A DNA stretch of 10,144 nt from Xanthobacteraceae bacterium (lineage in GTDB: Bacteria; Pseudomonadota; Alphaproteobacteria; Rhizobiales; Xanthobacteraceae), in NCBI GenBank assembly GCA_030043175.1, contig JASHYD010000361.1:1-10144 (forward strand). The letters run 5' to 3'. Position 1 is the first letter of the stretch, and every line of letters starts with the position of its first letter. Both the position numbers and the translations under genes were made by a program. A model generated the notes under the pieces. That model searched no databases, was not told where the DNA came from, and saw nothing but the letters and a program-made list of their open reading frames with translations. Below, piece by piece: positions 1 to 5,476 of this stretch.

Positions 1-77
1 TCTATTGGTCCGGCCGTGCTCCTGCCCCACCGTGAGTGATGCTGGGAGCACCGCCATGTCCAAACAAATCCTGTCAC

Positions 78-916
78 CTATTTTCTGGGCCAATGACTTT
101 GGGTCATCCACCTCTTTGCGGCAGGCACCAGCGCGACAGCGGCCTCAGTCGTGAGTAGCAGGAATGTCAACGTCTCTTGCAGGTAGAGGCGAACAACGCT
201 GTCGGTGTGGGTCGAATAGCCGATCGAGACGTCTTGTCCGATGTGCAGATCGAAATCACCGCCACGCGTGGTGAGTACGAAGGCGCCGGCGATGGCTGAG
301 GCCCAGATAATCTCGTCCTTGACGAGCTTTTTGACATGCTCCAACACGGGATACCCGTTGTCGCTTGTCTCTGCGAGGGCCGAATAGGCATCGGCGCTTA
401 GGAGCGCTGAATAGGGCCCCTCGACGCCGACGAGTCGCAACTGGTTCAAGGCCTGCGCGATGGCATCGGGATAGTGACGGACGTCAGCGGGAAGCGTCAC
501 GATCGGATTGCTGGTACCCTGCCGGATGCGCCGATGCCCGCCGCGGGATAGCCTTCGAAGATGGCGCGGTCCTCGGCATAGGCGATCTTTTGGGCGGCGT
601 CCTTAGCCGGTTGCCAGTCGGAGTCGTTCGCGCCGCGCTCCACGTCATCAATCTGCTGACGATCGAACTCGAATGGGACCTGCAACTCGACGAGCGCCTT
701 GACCTCGCGCTGCCTCGCGAGGATGCCCTCACCCGGCCCCGTGATCGTCTTGAGGTGCCCAGTGCCGACGGCGGAAAGGCCGACACCGCCAGGGCCGCGG
801 ACGTCAACCATGCGCCGTCCGGCGAGGTAGCGCTTAAGGGTGCGCGTCGTCTCCTCTTCGATATCCGTCCACGCCGCATCCGAAATCGGGGCAAGCTCGC
901 GGTGAAGATTATTCAT
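78..916 (-). pseudogene. Encapsulin shell protein (family 1, linocin/CFP29-like), frameshifted
   Basis: Family 1 encapsulins have the HK97 phage-capsid fold and self-assemble into protein nanocompartments that enclose a cargo enzyme, often a DyP peroxidase or ferritin-like protein. Two reading frames together give one full-length shell protein of about 279 residues, normal for the family. The N-terminal part starts at ATG 916 (MNNLHRELAPIS, then a TLKRYLAGRRMVDVRGPGG motif) and runs about 129 residues to AAGIG near 530. The C-terminal part continues in another frame from 527 (IRQGTSNPIVTLPADVRHYP), through TRGGDFDLHIGQDVSIGY and LYLQETLTFLLLTTEAAVAL, to a stop at 78-80. At 528-532 one base appears to be missing where relatives read roughly GIEGIRQG. 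Without correction, translation ends at TGA 497-499 after ten foreign residues. The start is supported by GAGAAAG a few bases upstream; a longer in-frame start at 1009 lies outside the conserved protein. No slippery heptamer is evident, so I call it a pseudogene, although a sequencing error would look the same. No cargo gene is visible in the window. Confidence 0.88.
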
Positions 917-1031
917 TTCGGCTTTCTCGTTTGAGGGACCCCACTCCGAGCGAACCATCAGGCATCGCGGCCTTGGATGGTGCGCGCTTGGTTCGGCCGC
1001 GCGCCACATCTCACAGTTTTACGATCAGCTC

Positions 1032-1403
1032 ATGGCGCCGGTCGCCTTGCGCATCACCCAATTCTCCGTTCTCGCCAAGCTCAATCGGTTTGGCCCGATG
1101 ACCATCAATGCGCTCGCTGAAAATATGATCATGGATCGCACCACGCTCGTACGCAACGTTCTGCCGCTTGAGCGCGACGGGCTGATCGAGATCGAACCAA
1201 GCGCATCCGACCGCCGCGCAAAGGAGCTACGCTTGACCAAAGCCGGCGAGAAGAAGCTGCGGCAGGCGCTCAGCGCCCGGTCGCACGCGCAAGACCGCCT
1301 CGAAACGAGCTTCGGCATCAGACGAGCCGCAGAGCTTCGCGCGATGCTGCGCGCAGTCGCCGCCGGCCAATTTTGGCCATCTGCGCAAGCCGTGGATCGG
1401 TAA
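1032..1403 (+). CDS. MarR-family transcriptional regulator, N-terminus incomplete
   Basis: This is a winged helix-turn-helix DNA-binding protein of the MarR family, whose members typically act as dimeric repressors that respond to small aromatic ligands or oxidants. The visible part covers the wHTH: RITQFSVLAKL, then AENMIMDRTTLVRNVLPLERDGLIEIEPSASDRRAKELRLTKAGEKKL (here only named in part: the DRTTLVRN recognition helix and the SDRRAKELRLT wing). A C-terminal dimerisation helix ends at TAA 1401-1403. Family resemblance continues in frame upstream of ATG 1032 to about 981 (SAARHISQFYDQLMAP). The open frame reaches back to a stop at 903-905 but holds no ATG, GTG or TTG before 1032. A product from 1032 would be 123 residues and would lack the first helix that normally helps form the dimer. 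The gene is therefore probably damaged at its 5' end. It is divergent from the encapsulin gene, with only about 65 bases between their homologous parts, so it may once have regulated that gene or the MATE remnant downstream; this is inference. Confidence 0.8.
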   Translation: MAPVALRITQFSVLAKLNRFGPMTINALAENMIMDRTTLVRNVLPLERDGLIEIEPSASDRRAKELRLTKAGEKKLRQALSARSHAQDRLETSFGIRRAAELRAMLRAVAAGQFWPSAQAVDR

Positions 1404-1457
1404 AGCCCTGCCTTCGTAAGCGGTCAAATAGGTGCACATACTCCTTTAAGCTGGTCC

Positions 1458-1464
1458 AGGAGGG
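1458..1464 (+). promoter_or_regulatory. Shine-Dalgarno of the MATE remnant
   Basis: AGGAGGG lies four bases before ATG 1469. It is a near-perfect ribosome binding site and shows that 1469 was the real start of the gene whose remains follow. Confidence 0.7.
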
Positions 1465-1468
1465 TGTT

Positions 1469-1654
1469 ATGGATGCACTGACGAAAGGGAGCGCCACGGC
1501 CGCCGAAGGCGGAACGCGATACTATCAAAACAAGCGCTCGAGCAGGGGGCGGTCGCCGCGACGCTCATCCGGCTTGCTGCGCCGAACATGCTGGTGATGT
1601 TGGCGCAGACTTCGGTCGGGCTGGGTCGAGACATATTTTGTCGGCAGGTTAGGT
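1469..1654 (+). pseudogene. MATE-family efflux transporter, 5' remnant
   Basis: This is the N-terminal stub of a multidrug and toxin extrusion (MATE) transporter, an inner-membrane cation antiporter normally about 450 residues long with 12 helices. Translation starts well at ATG 1469 (MDALTKGSATAAEGGTRYYQ). It must change frame near 1528-1533, within an A-rich run, to read ALEQGAVAATLIRLAAPNML followed by VMLAQTSVGL, which is typical of the first MATE helix. It must change frame again at 1622-1625, within GGG, to read VETYFVGRLG. The two shifts compensate, so the last segment is back in the starting frame, but an in-frame stop already occurs at the end of the first unshifted reading (1595-1597). 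After about 1654 the family resemblance stops and the sequence runs into the 3' end of the convergent SnoaL-like gene. Less than a seventh of the transporter is left, so it cannot function. MarR regulators often sit next to efflux genes, which suggests this was the target of the upstream regulator. Confidence 0.72.
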
Positions 1655-1705
1655 CGGAAATTTAAGTCAAAATCTCCACAGCCAAACGGTGGAGGTAGAG
1701 CTACA

Positions 1706-2107
1706 TCACTCAACAAACCCGTCGCCAAACATCGGATACCCGCTCTTAGATTCCATCTCCGATGCCTCGTCTTGAACTACCTCCCACTGCTCGACAACGC
1801 AGCCGTCCTCAAGCCGCAGAATGGTTACGATGATCCAGTTCTTCGGGTGGCCATTCCCCGATATCCGGCCATGGACGATCACATAATTCTCATTCGCAAC
1901 AATCACGCCCGGCTCGTACCTGAGCGTGGCAGGTGCGGCTTTGACGAATTCGAAAAGGCCACGGCGCCCTGGCGAAATGTGGGGACAGTGGAGAACAAGG
2001 CCTGGAGACCAGTACTGCTCGGCATCGCGGTAGTCTTTCCTGTTGAGCAGCGTATCCAGCGCAACAAGTACCAGCGCCTTATTGGTTGCCTCGGTAGCGA
2101 CGCCCAT
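1706..2107 (-). CDS. SnoaL/NTF2-like protein, signal peptide out of frame
   Basis: This is a small single-domain protein of the NTF2/SnoaL-like cone fold. Members range from polyketide cyclases to uncharacterised ligand-binding proteins, so no reaction can be assigned. Visible features are NKALVLVALDTLLNRKDY, the aromatic YWSPGLVLHCPHI segment, GRRGLFEFVKAAPATLRYE, the core strands NYVIVHGRISGNG and NWIIVTILRLEDG, and the tail VVEQWEVVQDE followed by SKSGYPMFGDGF. ATG 2107 has AAAGGA about eight bases upstream and gives 133 residues. A GTG at 2134 is in frame but has no ribosome binding site. Upstream, a hydrophobic stretch (LRVLAFSFAVSPAS) reads in the same frame like a signal peptide, but its ATG at 2165, which has a good AGGAAAG site, is one base out of frame. 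The protein may therefore once have been secreted and now be cytoplasmic or lost. It faces the MATE stub tail to tail. Confidence 0.72.
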   Translation of the reverse strand: MGVATEATNKALVLVALDTLLNRKDYRDAEQYWSPGLVLHCPHISPGRRGLFEFVKAAPATLRYEPGVIVANENYVIVHGRISGNGHPKNWIIVTILRLEDGCVVEQWEVVQDEASEMESKSGYPMFGDGFVE

Positions 2108-2215
2108 GTCACGGTCCTTTGAAGCAGGCGACACTGCAAAGGAGAAGGCCAGAACGCGAAGCCATTAGTAGCTTTCCTACCTGTCAACAAAAAAAACGAT
2201 GTGAAATCTTGTTAA

Positions 2216-2244
2216 AGAGCAGGTTGTGCTCTGCCCCCCGGGGG
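2216..2244. repeat. Adjacent inverted repeat and palindrome
   Basis: AGAGCA (2216-2221) and TGCTCT (2227-2232) form a perfect six-base inverted repeat around GGTTG. Two bases later comes the perfect ten-base palindrome CCCCCGGGGG (2235-2244). It lies between divergent genes, so it could be an operator or a small hairpin. Neither strand has a T-run directly after the stem, so it is not a standard terminator. Confidence 0.4.
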
Positions 2245-2494
2245 AAGAAAGCGGAGGATATCAAATTGCGCTGAAAATTTGCGCCGCGCTTCGGAGGTCC
2301 TTTGAATTGAACCTTGCTTAGACCGGCGCCAAGATTGCTCAGCCCTTGACGAAAGGCGCATATGCACACATTTCGATGGGCATGAACCGATGATCTCAAG
2401 TAGGATTGGCCCGTGCGAGCCCGCGATTGAGTTGCGTTGATAGCAGACGCAGCTCGATGTCCACGGAGGGGCTGGTGCGCCAGTGTTTCCATTT

Positions 2495-2500
2495 GGAGGT
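2495..2500 (+). promoter_or_regulatory. Shine-Dalgarno of the thiolase, pointing at an ATA codon
   Basis: GGAGGT is followed by CTGCC and then ATA at 2506-2508. The five-base spacing and the position of protein homology both mark ATA as the initiation site, where relatives would have ATG (M-T-I-x-R-S-V). Confidence 0.75.
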
Positions 2501-2505
2501 CTGCC

Positions 2506-3687
2506 ATAACAATACAGCGTTCGGTTATTTTCGCTGAGCCGGTTCGGACGGCGATCGGCACCTTTGGAGGCTCGCTCAAGGACGTACCCGCTCCCACGCT
2601 CGGCGCCGTGGCGATTGGTGCCGCGGTGGCGCGCGCGATGATTCGCCCTGAGGAGGTGGAAACCGTCGTCATGGGCAATGTCGTTCAAGCCGGCATTAAG
2701 ATGAATCCTGCCCGGCAGGCAGCGATTCATGGCGGGCTGCCGGTCACGGTTCCAGCGCTCACGGTCAACCGCGTCTGCGGCTCGGGAGCGCAGGCCATCG
2801 TCTCGGCCGCGCAGGAGATTTCACTGGGCAATATCAACGTGGCGGTGGCCGGCGGTATGGAGAATATGGACCAAGCCCCTTATCTCGTCGCACGCGCTCG
2901 CTGGGGCTACCGGATGGGCGACGGCGCGCTGTACGACAGCGTGCTGCGCGATGGGCCGAATGACGCTTTCTCTGACGCGCATTCCGGCTGGCACACTGAG
3001 GACCTGGTCGATAAACATCAGGTCACCCGCGAGGCGCAGGATGCTTGGGCTTTGAGATCGCAGCAGCGCCTTGCCGCGGCCCAGGCGGAGGGCCATTTCA
3101 AATCGCAGATCGTGCCGACGGAGGTGTCGGGGAAAAAGGGACCAACGCTATTCGACAGGGAGGAGCACAATCGGCCCGACACGACGCCCGAAACATTGGC
3201 GCGGCTCAAGGCGGCGTTCCGTCCCAACGGGACCATCACAGCCGGCAACGCCCCTGGGTTGAATGATGGCGCCGCGGCGATGGTGGTCGCCGATGGTGCG
3301 TGGGCCGAAAAACGCGGTCTTGCCCCGGCAGCTCGTCTCGTCGCCTACGGCGTCGCTGCGGTCGAACCTGGCATGTTTGGACTCGGACCGTTGCCGGCAG
3401 TCAGGCTCGCCTTGCAGCGAGCCGGTTGGAACATTCGTTCCATTGAGCGCGCCGAGATCAACGAAGCTTTCGCGGCCGTCGCTATCGTTGTCATGCGCGA
3501 GTTGGGACTGCGCGAGGACATCGTCAATGTCGAAGGGGGCGCTGTCGCCCATGGCCATCCGATCAGCGCCGTACTGACGACCAAGCTAATCCATTCGATG
3601 CGGCGCGACGGGCTGACGCGGGGTGTTGTTACGCTTTGCATAGGCGGCGGTCAGGGAATCGCACTCGCCATCGAAGTGCTGCATTGA
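2506..3687 (+). CDS. Thiolase (acetyl-CoA C-acyltransferase type), non-standard start
   Basis: Thiolases condense two acyl-CoAs or cleave a 3-ketoacyl-CoA in beta-oxidation, polyhydroxybutyrate synthesis or aromatic breakdown; the substrate cannot be told from sequence. Counted from the ATA at 2506 the protein has 393 residues, the usual length. It shows the N-terminal SVIFAEPVRTAIGTFGGSL, the nucleophile Cys91 in NRVCGSG, NEAF at 319-322, the GGAVAHGHP histidine at 351 and the second catalytic Cys378 in LCIGGGQG. The frame is open back to TTG 2437, but the added residues are not thiolase-like and the ribosome binding site favours 2506. Two oddities stand out. The start codon is ATA, not ATG. 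The loop after GHPI, normally GASG or GATG, is cut to a single serine (HPISAVL), so His351 and Cys378 are 27 residues apart; I recall 30 in the Zoogloea enzyme. All catalytic residues remain, but expression and activity are doubtful. It is followed after 28 bases by a tautomerase gene and is probably co-transcribed with it. Confidence 0.93.
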   Translation: MTIQRSVIFAEPVRTAIGTFGGSLKDVPAPTLGAVAIGAAVARAMIRPEEVETVVMGNVVQAGIKMNPARQAAIHGGLPVTVPALTVNRVCGSGAQAIVSAAQEISLGNINVAVAGGMENMDQAPYLVARARWGYRMGDGALYDSVLRDGPNDAFSDAHSGWHTEDLVDKHQVTREAQDAWALRSQQRLAAAQAEGHFKSQIVPTEVSGKKGPTLFDREEHNRPDTTPETLARLKAAFRPNGTITAGNAPGLNDGAAAMVVADGAWAEKRGLAPAARLVAYGVAAVEPGMFGLGPLPAVRLALQRAGWNIRSIERAEINEAFAAVAIVVMRELGLREDIVNVEGGAVAHGHPISAVLTTKLIHSMRRDGLTRGVVTLCIGGGQGIALAIEVLH

Positions 3688-3715
3688 GAACCACGAAAAA
3701 GACAGGAGAATTCCA

Positions 3716-4123
3716 ATGCCACTTGCCAAGATTCATGTCCTCGAAGGTCGGTACGACGAAGCCCGCCTCGGCAAGGTGTCCAACGCTGTACAGGCTGCCC
3801 TGATGAATACACTACACGTGCCACCGGAAGATTTCTACCAACTGATCTTCGAGTTGCCGAAGAACCGGTTCCGCCATACGCCGTCCTTCGTCGGAATGCA
3901 CTATACCGATGATCTGATTATTCTCGACGTCACCTTCATTCAAGGACGGCCCAAGGAGATGCGGCTCGCACTCTTGAAGGACATCAACACGCGCATTGCA
4001 GCGGCCGCTGGCGTCTCGCCCGATGACATGCTGATCACCTTCTACGAAGTACCTGGCGAGAATATCTCATTTGGGCAGGGCGAGGCGCAGCGCGCCAATG
4101 CGGTCGTGCGTGAAGGGGCTTGA
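3716..4123 (+). CDS. Tautomerase-family protein
   Basis: This 135-residue protein belongs to the 4-oxalocrotonate tautomerase superfamily, in its longer Tautomerase_2-like branch. After removal of the initiator Met, Pro1 is the usual catalytic base (MPLAKIHVLEGRYDEARL). Other recognisable parts are VPPEDFYQLIFELPKNRF, HTPSFVGMHYTDDLIILDV, GRPKEMRLALLKDIN and the tail ITFYEVPGENISFGQGEAQR. The repeat of two beta-alpha-beta halves fits the family. Members isomerise enol or keto acids or dehalogenate small acids; the substrate here is unknown. The start is secure: AGGAGA lies seven bases upstream of ATG 3716, and the proline must follow Met directly. It sits 28 bases after the thiolase, which suggests one transcript acting on a keto-acid or keto-CoA intermediate. 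The gene appears intact, unlike its upstream neighbours. Confidence 0.9.
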   Translation: MPLAKIHVLEGRYDEARLGKVSNAVQAALMNTLHVPPEDFYQLIFELPKNRFRHTPSFVGMHYTDDLIILDVTFIQGRPKEMRLALLKDINTRIAAAAGVSPDDMLITFYEVPGENISFGQGEAQRANAVVREGA

Positions 4124-5011
4124 ATTAACACATGCGGGTCCCGCTCCTTTGGACGATTGCCCGCGCCCGCTTCTTGTTTGCAAGCCTCGTCGCCCTCCGC
4201 ATCGATAGATCGATCCCGTTCTCAGCAATCTGAAAGCGCCGGTACCACAGATCGGAGAAACAGGGCCCGACGCAGAGAGAAAGATCGCGGGCTGTCAGGT
4301 TGAACCAAGGACTTGCGGCTCCTCATCGCGCGAATCGAAGGAGCTTATGATGGGAATCCGCTAGCCCGATCGGAACTCGCTGCTCAAGCAGGAGCCGGGC
4401 GTAGACGCAGTGCTTCCCGCCTTGTTGTCACCTCGACCTTCATCGCGCCGACCCGGGTAGCGCTGGGCTTGAAGGCGGTGATGAAAATTATGCAGTGAAA
4501 TTTGATGTCGTGTTGAAACCGGAATTTGACTCCGAAAAACCTCACGTCGGTGCTTTCGCTGGTGAGGTCGATCGGGGTGCGTCACCCGGATGCCTCTCTA
4601 CGCGAAGTTGAGGCTGCCGTCGCCCGTTGTCATTCGCCGCTCAGGCGACACACCAACGAATTGGTTCTCGGCTAAGGCCGGTCGAACACGTCGGCGCTGC
4701 TTAAGTGATTCCAGGCGCGAGCGGATCAGTTTTAGTCTCCTGATCACTGAATACCTTCGCGGAAGAACGCATCTCCAACGATATCGACCAACGGCCTTGG
4801 CCGTGAAATGTGGGTCGCTCTCCCACCGAACACTTGGACAAAATCGATTTTGTAGTGCGTCGGAAGCGGGGCAAGAAACTCGCTTTTACATAATTTCACA
4901 ATTTTTGCTTTGGTTGGCGCTTCGCGAGGGCTAACAATGGACCGGAGTCTTGTCGCTGGAATGCCGGTTAGCACCCCACCCGCCAGCGTCGTCCGGTTTC
5001 GGAAGGTAACC
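4124..5011. other. Long intergenic region without a recognisable gene
   Basis: These 888 bases separate the tautomerase from the molybdenum hydroxylase operon. Short open frames on both strands (for example 4313-4498 and 4590-4934 on plus, or a 62-codon minus frame ending near 4127 without a start) show no family I recognise and no convincing ribosome binding sites. GCGGG-T-CCCGC (4134-4144) just after the tautomerase stop is an odd palindrome, but it has a one-base centre and no T-run. An AT-rich patch at 4883-4910, containing CATAAT, stands out from the GC-rich surroundings and may mark the promoter of the downstream operon. The region may be decayed coding sequence. Confidence 0.5.
4883..4910 (+). 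promoter_or_regulatory. AT-rich patch, possible promoter of the hydroxylase operon
   Basis: A 28-base AT-rich stretch includes CATAAT (5 of 6 matches to a -10 box) about 120 bases before the [2Fe-2S] subunit start. No good -35 box is seen 16-18 bases upstream, so the assignment rests mainly on composition and position. Confidence 0.3.
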
Positions 5012-5467
5012 ATGGCCTTTGTGCTCAAAGTCAACGGCAACAAACATGTCGTCGATGTCGACGGCGACACGCCGCTCTTATGGGTCTTGCGCGACGTGCT
5101 CGGGATGACCGGCACGAAATTCGGCTGCGGCATGGCTCTCTGCGGCGCGTGCACGGTACATATCGACGGCGCTCCCGCGCGTTCCTGCATCACGCCGATC
5201 GACAGCATTGAGGAGTCCGAAGTCACCACCATCGAGGTCATCGGTTCAACGCCTGTCGGCGCCAAGGTCCAGAAGGCCTGGCTCGACCAGGAGGTGGTGC
5301 AATGCGGTTACTGCCAATCCGGCCAAATCATGTCGGCTTCGGCGCTACTCGCCAGCAATCCGCATCCGACGGATGCCGATATCGATGACGCGATGTCAGG
5401 TAACATCTGCCGCTGCGGAACGTATGTGCGGATTCGTGAAGCCATCAAGCAAGCTGCACGTGGATAG
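5012..5467 (+). CDS. [2Fe-2S] small subunit of a molybdenum hydroxylase (IorA-like)
   Basis: This 151-residue electron-transfer subunit carries two [2Fe-2S] clusters that move electrons from the molybdenum site of the xanthine oxidase family. An N-terminal plant-ferredoxin-like domain binds one cluster through Cys39, Cys44, Cys47 and Cys59 ([16 protein letters not shown]). The C-terminal helical domain binds the other through Cys98, Cys101, Cys133 and Cys135 ([11 protein letters not shown] and [15 protein letters not shown]). All eight cysteines are present. I chose ATG 5012 because GGAAGG lies five bases upstream and relatives begin near MAxxLxVNG. An in-frame ATG at 4937, preceded by GAGGG, would add 25 residues with no family resemblance and cannot be fully excluded. 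The stop at 5465-5467 overlaps the ribosome binding site of the large subunit, so the two are translated from one message. The closest well-known relatives are the alpha subunits of isoquinoline 1-oxidoreductase; no FAD subunit is present. Confidence 0.93.
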   Translation: MAFVLKVNGNKHVVDVDGDTPLLWVLRDVLGMTGTKFGCGMALCGACTVHIDGAPARSCITPIDSIEESEVTTIEVIGSTPVGAKVQKAWLDQEVVQCGYCQSGQIMSASALLASNPHPTDADIDDAMSGNICRCGTYVRIREAIKQAARG

Positions 5468-5476
5468 GAGCTGGCG

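Larger units (their letters stand above)
2166..2505. other. Intergenic region before the thiolase
   Basis: About 340 bases between the divergent SnoaL-like and thiolase genes hold no convincing gene on either strand. They contain an A8 tract (2189-2196), the inverted repeats listed separately at 2216-2244, and a TTGACG (2346-2351) that could be a -35 element for the thiolase, although no good -10 follows at the usual distance. A short palindrome GCATATGC lies at about 2358-2365. The region probably holds divergent promoters, but none can be placed with confidence. Confidence 0.5.

Noticed and set aside
16..51. Inverted arms GTGCTCC and GGAGCAC after the encapsulin stop, possible terminator
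   Set aside because: The loop is 22 bases, the stem only seven, and no T-run follows on the minus strand.
365..934. 189-codon plus-strand open frame opposite the encapsulin gene
   Set aside because: It is the antisense shadow of the encapsulin coding sequence; its arginine-rich product resembles nothing and the minus-strand frames carry clear encapsulin motifs.
2184..2507. Minus-strand open frame starting at an ATG divergent from the thiolase, with a few LysR-like residues (DIELRLL) in a neighbouring frame near 2455
   Set aside because: The likeness to a LysR start covers only about eight residues and stops soon after; too little to claim a divergent regulator remnant.
4134..4144. GCGGG-T-CCCGC after the tautomerase stop as a terminator
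   Set aside because: A one-base centre cannot form a hairpin loop without opening the stem, and no T-run follows.
4124..5011. Insertion sequence remnant in the long gap
   Set aside because: I see no terminal inverted repeats, target duplications or transposase motifs.
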